From the NCBI RefSeq assembly GCF_900099825.1, contig NZ_LT629693.1, positions 2,356,001 to 2,420,000 on the forward strand: 64,000 bases of DNA, in the 5' to 3' direction. Below, one piece after another: positions 11,201-19,325 of the stretch. The notes under the pieces were generated by a model. That model saw only the letters and a program-made list of their open reading frames with translations. It was not told the DNA's origin and ran no database searches. This DNA is from Bradyrhizobium ottawaense. GTDB lineage: Bacteria > Pseudomonadota > Alphaproteobacteria > Rhizobiales > Xanthobacteraceae. Each line of letters starts with the position of its first letter. Within the stretch, counting starts at the first letter, position 1. A program made the translations under genes and the position numbers.

Positions 11201-11991
11201 CATTGGAATTTGTTGGCGCGGTGATGGACATTACTGCGACCAGGCGAGCGGACGAGGAGCTTCATCAGACCCGAACGCAGCTCACTCATTTTGCACGTTT
11301 GACGACTTTGGGTGAACTGACCGCTTCGATCGCACACGAAGTCAATCAGCCACTGTCTGGGGTAATAAACAGCGCAAACGCCGGCGTTCGGTGGCTCGAT
11401 AGCCAGCCTCCCGATGTCCAGAAGGCTAGACAATCCATTGACCGTATCATCAGAGACGCGGGACGAGCCAGCGAAGTTGTGGCGCGAGTACGCGATCTTG
11501 CTAAGAAGACTCCCCCTCGCAAGGGTTGGCTAAACATAAACGAAACGGTCGAAGAGATCATTTCGTTGACGCGTCAGGAAGTCAGAAAGAATCACGTGCG
11601 GCTCAAATCTCAGCTCTCGGCTGAGATACCCCTAATTCTTGCGGACCGAATTCAGTTGCAACAGGTTATCCTCAATCTGATGATCAACGCAGTCGAGGCA
11701 TTGACCGCAGTTCCTGACGCCGAGCGAGTACTGCAAATAGCCACGACGATCGTTCCCTCTGGCGATGTTAGCTTAACCGTGAGTGATTCCGGTCCCGGGC
11801 TGGACGTGGAGAAACTCGAAGAGATCTTCGGCGCTTTCTACACGACCAAGCCCGACGGCATGGGCATGGGGCTCGCGGTCAGCCGCTCGATCATTGAGGC
11901 CCACGGTGGGAGCCTGTGGGCAAACAAAAACGAGCCCCGCGGGGCGATCTTTCAATTCACCTTGCCGAAAGATCAGGGGGAGAACTTGTGA
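8242..11991 (+). CDS. Multi-PAS membrane histidine kinase with KdpD-like DUF4118 helices
   Basis: A sensor kinase of about 1249 residues. Residues roughly 15-115 form four membrane helices of the KdpD/DUF4118 type (FAPPLFSFRV in the loop). Seven PAS modules follow, each about 120 residues. The PAS_3-like repeats share the pattern GSW...W...MFR..GFDP.KGYP. HisKA has the phosphorylated His in SIAHEVNQPLSG, and the HATPase carries NLMINAVEAL, DSGPGL and MGMGLAVSRSI. The GTG at 8242 is preferred because AAAGGGA lies about 7 nt upstream; a TTG at 8209 is also in frame. It is followed by a FixJ-type regulator, its likely partner. The ligand of the PAS array cannot be read from sequence. Confidence 0.9.
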   Translation: MQVRLNETSSLQRAVLQLFLGGGGLILLTFICFRLGLNIPTVGFAYLIVIALLSLIGSFSASVLLSFGAVALLNYFFAPPLFSFRVDYPEDALAITAFLTTSIIITSLTARVRRTAEQAQVSNNALVDTIPAMVWSATPDGSRDFNSQRWLNFTGLSAGEATGKSWATTFYAEDRPAVMEKWQLAVATGTPFEIEARARGANGQYRWFLVRAEPLRDERGTIVKWYGTSTDIEDRKRAIEALRESEEQWKEVFEHNPVMYFMVDPIGTVLSVNTFGAAQLGYAVNELIGQSVLNVFFEEDRAAVQQNVAVCLETLGVPHSWEIRKARKDGTVLWVRENAKAVRRSDKQLIVLIACEDVTESRKTGDALRLSEAYMAHAQELTRVGSWAYKPPGVCEHWSAEMFRMLGFDPEKGYPENEEAASRIHPEDRQHADEALAGLFEHGQVLDIKYRYTLPDGQLRVIRDFGTPIFENGVITRFVGACLNITEQERLTEELRLKEKELHALIDSIPALVSAAQPDGTLDFVNQRWLEYLGIDKEEWLDGGWKNVIHPDDFENVNATWLKALETGRAFENEMRWRRADGEYRWFHGRTVPMRDDSGNVARWYGTLHDIDDRKRTEDALRLSEAYMAHAQQLAGFASWAYKSSHIGGYWDVCEHWSPEMWRIAGFDPSKGYPPTELIFSRIHPEDLQPMIDANAQVINDDRPLNIKYRYFHPDGQLRVLHSFGTLLREDGVATRFVGATIDITDQEQRLEALRQSELYLAEGQRLAHQGSWSFNPAGYYDFWSEELFRVYGFDSARGAPTLEQYLSAVHPEDREFMSRTIQEMLAQGLGCDVTKRIVRPGGEVRHIRCVGVPLLDKGILKSIFGTAIDVTEQEHLTQELQRREAYLAEAQKLSRTGSFGWNVARGEIFWSEETFRIFEYDRAAKPSLELVLQRTHPEDRAVVRQFLERVTDDGKDWDFEHRLLMPNGSTKYVRAVARAEKDALGALEFVGAVMDITATRRADEELHQTRTQLTHFARLTTLGELTASIAHEVNQPLSGVINSANAGVRWLDSQPPDVQKARQSIDRIIRDAGRASEVVARVRDLAKKTPPRKGWLNINETVEEIISLTRQEVRKNHVRLKSQLSAEIPLILADRIQLQQVILNLMINAVEALTAVPDAERVLQIATTIVPSGDVSLTVSDSGPGLDVEKLEEIFGAFYTTKPDGMGMGLAVSRSIIEAHGGSLWANKNEPRGAIFQFTLPKDQGENL
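9345..10139 (+). repeat. Internal PAS duplication within the histidine kinase
   Basis: A stretch of about 36 bp starting near 9345 recurs near 10104 with few differences (both encode LSEAYMAHAQ followed by a G/A-S-W motif). The protein similarity extends over the whole PAS modules, so at least PAS 3 and PAS 5 arose by duplication. Confidence 0.6.
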
Positions 11992-12126
11992 CCGAAATGT
12001 AATACTGTCCCCTGAGTAGATGGTCCGCGAGATGCGACCCCTCTGGACGGTGGCGGCGGGACCGGCATCAAGCGGGACTTTCGATCCTCGATTTGACGGG
12101 TAGAATATGATGGTTGATTTTAGTAC

Positions 12127-12744
12127 ATGAGCGAGGACCAGGCTATCGTAGTCGTGATCGACGACGATGTCTCCATTCGCGAATCGGTGGAGGATCTCCT
12201 TCGCTCGGTCGGTCTGGAGGTGAAGTCTTTCGCGACGAGCCGCGAATTCCTGCAACAGAAGCTTCCCGATGCGCCAGGCTGTATCGTGCTGGACGTCAGA
12301 CTGCCGGGAGGAAGTGGATTGGAATTTCAGAAGACCTTGTTGAATTCCAAAATTCAACTTCCGATCATATTTATCAGCGGTCATAGCGACGTTCCGACGT
12401 CGGTACGGGCGATGAAATCCGGCGCCATCGAATTCCTGACCAAACCACTACGCGAACAGGAACTGCTAGATGCGGTTCATGTGGGGATCGAGCGCGATCG
12501 CGTCCGGCGCCAGGAAGCGAAGATTGTAGCCGAGCTTCAGGGGCGCCTCGACTGTCTGACGCCGCGCGAACGAGAGGTGTTGTTGCTTGTGATCACCGGG
12601 CATCCCAATAAGGCGATCGCAACGCAGCTTGGATTGAGCGAAATGACGGTAAAAGTCCATCGCAGCCAGATCATGCGAAAGATGCGCGCAAAATCGCAGA
12701 TTGAATTGGTGCGTATGGCAGACAAGCTGGGGATTTCCCCGTGA
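12127..12744 (+). CDS. FixJ/NarL-type response regulator
   Basis: A 205-residue two-domain regulator. The receiver (residues 1-120) has the acidic pocket VIDDDVS, phospho-acceptor Asp in CIVLDVRLPG, switch Ser in FISGHSD and Lys in FLTKPL. The C-terminal LuxR-type helix-turn-helix begins LTPREREVLLLV and contains KAIATQLGLSEMTVKVHR. Its closest known architecture is FixJ/TodT/StyR. It lies 135 bp downstream of the multi-PAS kinase and is its probable phosphotransfer partner. A weak terminator follows at 12799-12823. Confidence 0.92.
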   Translation: MSEDQAIVVVIDDDVSIRESVEDLLRSVGLEVKSFATSREFLQQKLPDAPGCIVLDVRLPGGSGLEFQKTLLNSKIQLPIIFISGHSDVPTSVRAMKSGAIEFLTKPLREQELLDAVHVGIERDRVRRQEAKIVAELQGRLDCLTPREREVLLLVITGHPNKAIATQLGLSEMTVKVHRSQIMRKMRAKSQIELVRMADKLGISP

Positions 12745-12798
12745 AGATCTAAACTAAAGTAGCGCGCGACTACACCAAAGGTCTGATCGGCTGCTCCA

Positions 12799-12823
12799 GG
12801 AAGGCCGCTTGGGTAGCCTTTTT
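12799..12823 (+). terminator. Likely rho-independent terminator after the FixJ-type gene
   Basis: The stem AAGGC/GCCTT, extendable by G-T pairs, has a 10-nt loop and is followed by a run of five T. It lies about 55 bp after the regulator stop and before the stand-alone receiver gene. Confidence 0.5.
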
Positions 12824-12908
12824 CGTCAAAACCAATTCCCCTTATGCGGAGTGGCTTCGACCTTGAGCTTGATGCAAGCTCGGAGCTCGCTATTTATGGG
12901 AGTTCTGA

Positions 12909-13301
12909 GTGCTCAAGAAACCCATGATCTCGATCGTCGACGACGACCCATCGGCTCGCGAAAGCCTTGTGGACCTCGTTAAAAGCATGGGCTTCTCCGC
13001 AGAGGCATTCCCGAGTGCGGAAGAATTTCTACAATCTAAGCTACTACGCGACACGTCCTGTTTGATCGCGGACGTGCAGATGCCGGGCATTACCGGGCTC
13101 GAACTGCATACCAGCCTAGTCAGGTCGGACAGCGCAATTCCGACGATCCTGATCACCGCCTTTCCCAATGAGAAAGATCGCGCGGCCGCGCGCCGGTCCG
13201 GCGTGACCTCCTATTTGGTCAAGCCGTTCGACGACAAAGATTTGCTCGCAAGCATCCGATCGGCTCTCGCTTCGCCAGATGACGGAGGCAGACAATCATG
13301 A
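12909..13301 (+). CDS. Stand-alone receiver protein of the FixJ type
   Basis: A 130-residue CheY-like protein with no output domain. It has SIVDDDPSARES (acidic pocket), the phospho-acceptor Asp in CLIADVQMPG, Thr in LITAFP, and Lys in YLVKPFD. The start is GTG with GGGAG about 8 nt upstream; an ATG five codons later would trim only the tail. Its 3' end overlaps the next gene by 4 nt (ATGA), so it is co-translated with the winged-helix/ATPase regulator. It may act as a phosphate sink or by protein contact. Confidence 0.88.
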   Translation: MLKKPMISIVDDDPSARESLVDLVKSMGFSAEAFPSAEEFLQSKLLRDTSCLIADVQMPGITGLELHTSLVRSDSAIPTILITAFPNEKDRAAARRSGVTSYLVKPFDDKDLLASIRSALASPDDGGRQS

Positions 13302-14917
13302 CTCTATCCGCACCAACAAACGATCGGCAGCATGACGATCTGCCCTCTCCTTCATCAGTTAGTCGAGACCTGCGACGAACACATTCGGGAATTACCCACA
13401 GCAAAATTGCGGACATTGATCTACACATGTCGCCATCCTCCAAGCCAGTTGACGGATCAGCGACACGCGTGATTTCGTTCGGACCGTTCTCCCTGCTACC
13501 TGACCAGCGCCAGTTACTGGAGGTCGACAAGCTTCTCAACATCGGCAGCCGGGCATTCGACATCCTCCTCGCATTGGTCGAGCGCCCGGGAGAGTTGATC
13601 AGCAAGGAGGAGCTCATGGCACGGGTATGGCCGAACGTGTACGTCGAACCCGCCAATCTGACAGTCCATGTCGCAGCACTGAGGCGGGTGTTGGGAGATG
13701 GCCGCGAAGGACATCGGTACTTGGTCAACATTCCGGGACGCGGCTATCGATTCGTCGCCCCGGTTTCTCTCGAGGACCGAAAATCGCCGCGGCCACCGCA
13801 ACAACCGGTTCAAAGGCATTCACATAATCTACCGAACCAGATCACGAGGTTGGTCGGGCGTGCCGACACCTCCCGAGCACTGGCGACATTCCTATCCAAT
13901 GATCGCTTGCTGACGATCGTGGGCCCTGGCGGGATCGGAAAGACCTCGATAGCCCTCGCCGTAGCCGATGAAGTGGCCGGCAGTTACGAGCATGGAGTTT
14001 GGCTAGTCGACCTGGCCCGTATCAGCGATCCTGACATGCTCCCAGGTGCTCTCGGGTCCGTGCTGGGGCTTGATACTCCCCCCGGCACCACTTTGCCTGT
14101 GTTGGCCCAGTCGTTGCGCGGGAGGCAGATGCTGCTCGTGTTAGACAATTGCGAACATGCCGCGGAGGCGGCCGCTTCACTGGCGGTGCACATGCTACAA
14201 GCATCATCGGGCGCACGAATCCTTGCAACCAGTCGGGAACCACTTCGAGCCGAAGGCGAGCGGAGATATCGGTTGCCGTCATTGGAGGTCCCGCCCGTGT
14301 CCGCGCAGCTCACGGCTGCTGAAGCGATGCGTTTCTCGGCGGTTGAGCTGTTCGTGGAACGTACGGCCGCAAGACTTGATGGCTTCGAATTAAGCGACCA
14401 TGACGCACCGGTCGTGGTGGATTTGTGCCGTAAGCTGGACGGTAACCCCTTAGCTATCGAGCTTGCCGTGGGCCGCATTGATACGTTCGGTGTGCACGGC
14501 TTGTCGGCGCGCCTGAATGGTGGCCTACGCCTGCTGAGCGGTGGCTACCGAACGGCGCTTCCGCGACATCAGACTTTGCGGGCTATGCTCGACTGGAGCT
14601 TCGATTGGCTTCCTGAGTCTGAGCGCTTGGTGTTAAGTCGACTTGCAATTTTTACAGGTGAATTTGTCCTAGAGGCCGCGATTGCAGTCGCCTCTAGCGA
14701 TGACATCGCCGCCGTCGAGGTTGCAGACGCAGTGGTGAGCCTCGTTGCAAAGTCGCTCGTTAACGCGGATATCAGCGACAAGGAGCCGAAATATCGGCTG
14801 CTTGAGATAACTCGCGACTACGCACTTGAAAAGCTCCAGGAGAGCTACGAATTCGACCTTGTCGCTCGCCGTTACGCTGAATACCTTCGGGGCGCGCGCG
14901 AAGCGTCCAACTGCTAA
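13298..14917 (+). CDS. Winged-helix regulator with STAND-type ATPase, lacking the TPR tail
   Basis: A 539-residue protein. A Trans_reg_C (OmpR-type) winged helix occupies about residues 60-150 (ALVERPGELISKEELMARVWP, then RYLVNIPGRGYRFVAPV). An NB-ARC-like ATPase follows: Walker A GPGGIGKTS, Walker B MLLVLDNCEH, ATSREPLRAEGE, and GNPLAIELAV. It ends at about residue 539, whereas its paralogue at 28027-30876 continues for some 430 more residues of TPR-like helices. No continuation of that tail is visible downstream in any frame, so it is either a natural short form or a truncation. The start overlaps the receiver gene by ATGA. Confidence 0.85.
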   Translation: MTLSAPTNDRQHDDLPSPSSVSRDLRRTHSGITHSKIADIDLHMSPSSKPVDGSATRVISFGPFSLLPDQRQLLEVDKLLNIGSRAFDILLALVERPGELISKEELMARVWPNVYVEPANLTVHVAALRRVLGDGREGHRYLVNIPGRGYRFVAPVSLEDRKSPRPPQQPVQRHSHNLPNQITRLVGRADTSRALATFLSNDRLLTIVGPGGIGKTSIALAVADEVAGSYEHGVWLVDLARISDPDMLPGALGSVLGLDTPPGTTLPVLAQSLRGRQMLLVLDNCEHAAEAAASLAVHMLQASSGARILATSREPLRAEGERRYRLPSLEVPPVSAQLTAAEAMRFSAVELFVERTAARLDGFELSDHDAPVVVDLCRKLDGNPLAIELAVGRIDTFGVHGLSARLNGGLRLLSGGYRTALPRHQTLRAMLDWSFDWLPESERLVLSRLAIFTGEFVLEAAIAVASSDDIAAVEVADAVVSLVAKSLVNADISDKEPKYRLLEITRDYALEKLQESYEFDLVARRYAEYLRGAREASNC

Positions 14918-15202
14918 AGCGCGTCACGCGCAAAATACAAGTTCATATCGACGTGGTCCGGGAGCAATGTGCGCAGCGCGCCTCTAGGAGCAAGGAGTCC
15001 GTCAAGGCCCACGCGCACAGGCGCGCTTGGACCGGCGAGTTCGCACCTTCAACGCCTTATGATCCGCGCGTTCTCCTTTAGGTCGGGCAGACGACAATTC
15101 GCGGGCGCCAGCCGGGCAACAAGGAGGGCTTTGTGGTGGGTCCTCGGAGGGAGAGAGGCTATCGTCATAGCCACTCCAGAAAGCCGAATTTTGAAATGGT
15201 GG

Positions 15203-15922
15203 TCAGGTGTGAGTCTGGGTTTCCCTTGCTATCGGTGCCGGAGCGCGGAGCCGATAGCCGACCCCTGCTTCCGTAAGAACGTACTGGGGCCGCTCTGGGT
15301 CGACTTCAATCTTTTGTCTTAGATGACGCACATACACCCGAAGATATTGAGCGTCGGTGAAGCTGCTCCAGAGCTTTCCAAGCAGGAACTCCCGCGTCAA
15401 CGCCTGGCCTGCATGTTGGACGAGTACGCGTAACAGGTCATACTCCTTGGGTGAAAGATTAACGTCCCTCTGCCCGACTTTGACGATGCGCCGGACAAGA
15501 TCGACCGAGAGATCGTTGACGCGGAATATCGAACGTTCGCCATGCGCATGCAGTTGGTGACGAAGCGCAACACGTACTCTGGCGAAGAACTCATCCATTC
15601 CAAATGGTTTGGTGACATAGTCGTCTGCGCCAAGATCGAACGCCTGTACCTTGCTGGCTCCATCATCTCGACCGGACAGCACCACAATCGGAATGGTTTC
15701 AGCTCGCATCCGGATCACTTTCAGCAACTCAAATCCCGGTATGTCTGGAAGATCTAGATCGAGCGTGATCAGATCGGGTTTTTGGGCCAATAATTCGATC
15801 GCGGCTCTGCCGTTGGGCGCATCGATAATTTCGTACCCCTGCGTGCTAAATCCCGTTCGCAGGAGTCTACGAATCGCGGCTTCGCCGTCAATTACTAGAA
15901 TTTTGACTGGAGCAGCGCTCAT
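15203..15922 (-). CDS. KdpE-like OmpR-family response regulator
   Basis: A 239-residue receiver plus winged helix. It aligns with KdpE: AIRRLLRTGF, LITLDLDLPDIPG, GADDYVTKPFG, and the DNA-binding part ending YVLTEAGVGYRLR. The acidic pocket reads VIDGEAA where KdpE-like proteins have two adjacent acids (V-E-D-E), so one metal ligand is Gly. No kdpFABC or kdpD is present in the window; the only DUF4118 kinase is the one at 8242. A direct-repeat element lies about 155 bp upstream, which may mean autoregulation. I would not assign a potassium role. Confidence 0.85.
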   Translation of the reverse strand: MSAAPVKILVIDGEAAIRRLLRTGFSTQGYEIIDAPNGRAAIELLAQKPDLITLDLDLPDIPGFELLKVIRMRAETIPIVVLSGRDDGASKVQAFDLGADDYVTKPFGMDEFFARVRVALRHQLHAHGERSIFRVNDLSVDLVRRIVKVGQRDVNLSPKEYDLLRVLVQHAGQALTREFLLGKLWSSFTDAQYLRVYVRHLRQKIEVDPERPQYVLTEAGVGYRLRAPAPIARETQTHT

Positions 15923-16076
15923 GCAACGGCGTCCAATTTTCCGACTTCATTCGGTTCCGTGACTACGTCGAAGTTCTCGCGCAGTTACCCCCTCCCCGAT
16001 CGCGCATTTTCATCACACTGCGAGTCAACTCTACTGACATCGCACTCTTTTTCTACGACCGCATACTAGGCGGGCC

Positions 16077-16104
16077 CAATGAAGTCTGACAAATTCCTGC
16101 AAAA
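16077..16104 (-). promoter_or_regulatory. Direct-repeat element upstream of the KdpE-like regulator
   Basis: On the minus strand TTTTG-CAGGA-ATTTG, then TCAGACTT and CATTG. The repeats (16104-16100 and 16094-16090) are 10 bp apart. It lies in the gap between the MFS gene and the response regulator, pointing toward the regulator start 155 bp away. It matches the site at 25113-25140 at most positions, including the trailing CTTCATT. Confidence 0.6.
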
Positions 16105-16144
16105 CACTCTAAGCAATGTCCGATTGTATGAGCACATTCGCGTT

Positions 16145-17431
16145 CTAGATGGACTTCTCCGTGTGCGCCGCGGGGCCGGTCTCCCTGAGGAAGCCGGCGA
16201 GGATGGCTGCGATCGCGACCGCGGCGACAAGCAGGGAGTCACCCTTCTCAAACACATGGAGAGTGAGAGGTCCGTCATCCGCGAGTTTCTGAATGAACCA
16301 GCCAAAGGCGGGCGCCGCGAATGCGCTTATTACGAAAACGAGGAAATTGACGGCTCCTGTCGCGCTTCCGCTCACGCCCTCTGGATTGACTTCCTTGATG
16401 ATAATGTAGGGGATCGACGCAGCGCTGGATCCAAACCCGAGTAGAAAGCCGAGAACGTAAGGCGGTAAGGTATTCAACGGCAGATACAGAATAGCGGCCA
16501 CCGAAAACAACGAGAGTGCGATGCCACCCAGCAGCACAGGCTTGCGCCGGCCCACGTAGTCAGCACGGAAGCCAAGAACAGGTGCGCCGAAAACCCAACC
16601 GAGCGGAACAATCGAGGCGCGATCCACCGCCTCTGCATAGTTCAACTGCCATCCGTCGCGCAGAAACGACACACCCCAGATCATATCGCCGACGGTGGTC
16701 GGAAGGAACAGAAGGCCGGAGCACAACCCACATAGATAAGACTGCGGATTTCTCAACACGGTCTTGTACGGCGTGAACATGTGCAAAAGGGTCGACTTCG
16801 ATCGCTCTAACGGATCCTGCCGAGGCGTGACCACAACGAGCGCGACCGCGATCGCCAGCACTATGATCCCAGCAAACAACCAAAATTGTTGCCAACTAAT
16901 CGGCCCATGCACGAGCGGCGCCACGACAAACTGCCCCGCCGAGCCGCCCAGCATGCCGAAGCATTGCGTGATACCGACGGCCGTCGCGAGATGTCGTGAC
17001 GGGAAGCCATGCCCTGCAAGGTACACTGCGCCTATAAAGCCTAATGCGGAGCCCGCGCCCTGGAGCATTCGACCGATACCGGCCGCCCAACTAATACCAA
17101 GACCAAACATCATCATCCCGGTGGCGAGTAAAAGGACGCCTATAGGAATGGTGTATTTTGCTCCCCAGCGGTCGAGCGCCGCGCCAGCTACAATGGAGAA
17201 GGCTGAATAGGTGTAGTAGTACAGTCCCAGCAGTGAACTAACGCCCAGCGTCGTTAGATTAAACGCAGTCGTGAGCTCCGGCACCATGACGCTCGGTGCC
17301 GACACGCCGACATATTGCATGAAGTAGAACAGCACGGAGAAGAGCCACGCAACTACGAAAGCTGGGTGGAACCTCGATGAGCCCGCTGACCTAAGCTTTG
17401 GCTTAACATGGGCGGTAAGGACGGTCGCCAT
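16145..17431 (-). CDS. MFS transporter
   Basis: A major facilitator superfamily permease of about 428 residues in the inner membrane with 12 predicted helices. It shows ALDRWGAKYTIPIGVLLLA (loop 2-3 motif) and a second copy FRADYVGRRKPVLLGG in the middle, typical of MFS two-fold symmetry. It resembles the nitrate/oxalate-formate antiporter branch, but the substrate cannot be told. I start at the ATG at 17431, preceded by GGAAGGAAAG; the upstream in-frame extension is polar and unlikely. It is isolated from the catabolic genes by 240 bp. Confidence 0.85.
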   Translation of the reverse strand: MATVLTAHVKPKLRSAGSSRFHPAFVVAWLFSVLFYFMQYVGVSAPSVMVPELTTAFNLTTLGVSSLLGLYYYTYSAFSIVAGAALDRWGAKYTIPIGVLLLATGMMMFGLGISWAAGIGRMLQGAGSALGFIGAVYLAGHGFPSRHLATAVGITQCFGMLGGSAGQFVVAPLVHGPISWQQFWLFAGIIVLAIAVALVVVTPRQDPLERSKSTLLHMFTPYKTVLRNPQSYLCGLCSGLLFLPTTVGDMIWGVSFLRDGWQLNYAEAVDRASIVPLGWVFGAPVLGFRADYVGRRKPVLLGGIALSLFSVAAILYLPLNTLPPYVLGFLLGFGSSAASIPYIIIKEVNPEGVSGSATGAVNFLVFVISAFAAPAFGWFIQKLADDGPLTLHVFEKGDSLLVAAVAIAAILAGFLRETGPAAHTEKSI

Positions 17432-17672
17432 TTTCTTTCCTTCCCGAGGACAAGCTTCCTCACCTCGATTCATGCGCCGTGCGCCCTGTTAATTCCCAAG
17501 ATTCACGATCCCGATCGGCTGATGGCGTGATCTTCGGCATCAGACGATTTACATGCGTGCGCAGGGTCCTAGATTCGCAGGAAGACATGCGCGCCGCAGT
17601 ACGGCATCGGCCGATTGCGGAGGACGGTTGCCTGAATGTCAGCAAGGCCGAGAGCCTGCGTCATTGTTTAAC

Positions 17673-18191
17673 TCAAGTGGCGGCGTCCAACATCTCGCTA
17701 ACCGCTGCGCTCAGCCGCTTCATCTTCTCGACGTCTCGACAGGAGATTTCGGGGTATGCGGCATAGAAGAACTCGGCTGTGACCTGCGCATTACGGATAA
17801 GGTCCATAAGTGTGGGCACGTCTTTGAAACTCGTATACCCCTCCCAAACGCCGCCGAAAATCTGATCCATCCATGGCGATACGTAGTTCATGAGGTCTTC
17901 GACGTAAGGCTTGAAGTCGTCGTCATAGACAATAGTGAACAGAATCCGAGTGTCGTTATCGAACAGGAACAACCGGAAACTTTGAACTGTACCGATCCGA
18001 TTCTCCCAGTAGGCTGCCTCGGCCTGAAACTGCGGTAGGCGCTCGCGGAAGATGCGCGCACCATCTGGCGTCACCTTGCCGATGCCGGTGAGTTCCCCTC
18101 TCCTCCCGATCCGCAGACCAGGACCGTCGGGCTGAGGGGTCACCTTCTGAGCCATTGCCGTGCGCTCGTTATCGATCACTTTCGTGGCCAT
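17673..18191 (-). CDS. Hypothetical protein, paralogue of the protein at 26701
   Basis: A 172-residue soluble protein of unknown function. It shares with the protein at 26701-27207 the block FRLFLFDNDTRILFTIVYDDDFKPYVEDL, here cut at VYDDD, and an ending of A-Y-P...RD...K...AV...LD-A. The hydrophobic-strand/FD/Y pattern recalls dimeric alpha+beta barrels of the DyP/NIPSNAP type; that is inference. The start has an excellent AAAGGAGAT 6 nt upstream. It is the last gene of the leftward cytochrome c/molybdenum hydroxylase unit. Confidence 0.75.
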   Translation of the reverse strand: MATKVIDNERTAMAQKVTPQPDGPGLRIGRRGELTGIGKVTPDGARIFRERLPQFQAEAAYWENRIGTVQSFRLFLFDNDTRILFTIVYDDDFKPYVEDLMNYVSPWMDQIFGGVWEGYTSFKDVPTLMDLIRNAQVTAEFFYAAYPEISCRDVEKMKRLSAAVSEMLDAAT

Positions 18192-18224
18192 ACGATATCT
18201 CCTTTGCTTTGATTGACCGTCATT

Positions 18225-19325
18225 TCACGACGTAGCTTGCGACTTGTCGCACGGTGGGAGAAGCACCGAGGAAGGCGTCATGCCGGCAGCCTCGTTCGCC
18301 CTAAGGGCGCGGGAAAGCAGTTCGTGGGCACGCGGCGTCTCGCGGACTTCAAAGTTAAGTCTGGCCAACCGCAACGCCTCGTCCGAATCGCCGCCTACCG
18401 TTAGCCAGAATTCGGCCGCATGATCGGCGAATGCCTCGGGGTGACGAACAACCAACTCGTCGTAACGCGCCGCTGCGTGCTCGCACCAATGCCGAGATTC
18501 GTCGGCGCGCCCCGCATCCCTGAGAATGCGCGCGAGTTGCGCGGCGTAATCAGGATCATCCGAAGACATTGCCAAGGGAAACAAGCGAGCGACCGCGGTA
18601 GCGACCTCACCAAGTTCTGCCTCGACCTCGGCAAGATGGCCTTGCGCTTGTGCGTAAGTCGGCACGCGGCTGCGTGCGGCGTCGAACCACATTCGTGCGT
18701 CATCCAAACGGTCGTTGTTCATCCACATCAGACCGAACTGGAAATCAAGGATCGCGAGCGGAAACGGCGATACGCCGCGGTAGCGACCCCGGCTTTCCAT
18801 GTAGAATCCTTCTGCGACTGCAATCTCCCCGCGCTCCGCGCAAAGCCCGGCCAAAGCGCCGAGAGTTTCAAAACTCGGCCGACGGATTGCGGCTTCCCGG
18901 CGGATGGCGAAAGCCTCGTCGTATTGACCGAGCGCCTGGAAGATTGCAGCACGCTCGATATTTATCCTGTCGTAATTCGGCGCGAGGCGCTCCGCCAGGG
19001 CTAGGTCACTCAAAGCATCTAGAAAGCGGTGAAAGGTGCTTCGGGTTCGCGCTCGCGCAACGAGGGCCGCTCCATTGGCCGGCTCACTCTGCACCAGCCG
19101 CTCGGCATTCTTCTCGGCCAGCTCGTAGTCGGCAACGCGGCCAAGGATCAGCCCGCGCAGCGTGATCAACTCGATGAGCTCGATCTGAGCATCAACGGTT
19201 GGATTGCTGAGCGCGACCTCCGATCTTTGGGCGTGGATCTGGGCCTCGAGATTGCTCAGTGCGATCAAACCGTTAGTGGTCGATACGTCGGCGATACCAG
19301 CGTCATCGTGCTCCATTGCGGTCAT
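18225..19325 (-). CDS. TPR-like helical repeat protein
   Basis: A protein of about 366 residues made almost entirely of paired helices with TPR-type spacing. Repeats are clearest around ADYELAEKNAERLVQSEPAN, GQYDEAFAIRREAAIRRP and DRLDDARMWFDAA. No signal peptide or catalytic motif is present. It probably serves as a scaffold or adaptor. Its ATG overlaps the stop of the DUF4331 gene (ATGA), so the two are translationally coupled and likely work together. Confidence 0.75.
   Translation of the reverse strand: MTAMEHDDAGIADVSTTNGLIALSNLEAQIHAQRSEVALSNPTVDAQIELIELITLRGLILGRVADYELAEKNAERLVQSEPANGAALVARARTRSTFHRFLDALSDLALAERLAPNYDRINIERAAIFQALGQYDEAFAIRREAAIRRPSFETLGALAGLCAERGEIAVAEGFYMESRGRYRGVSPFPLAILDFQFGLMWMNNDRLDDARMWFDAARSRVPTYAQAQGHLAEVEAELGEVATAVARLFPLAMSSDDPDYAAQLARILRDAGRADESRHWCEHAAARYDELVVRHPEAFADHAAEFWLTVGGDSDEALRLARLNFEVRETPRAHELLSRALRANEAAGMTPSSVLLPPCDKSQATS

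Noticed and set aside
8242..15922. Potassium-sensing KdpDE system
   Set aside because: The kinase has DUF4118 helices and one regulator is KdpE-like, but the USP/KdpD domain and kdpFABC are absent, the two genes are 3.2 kb apart on opposite strands, and a FixJ-type regulator sits next to the kinase.
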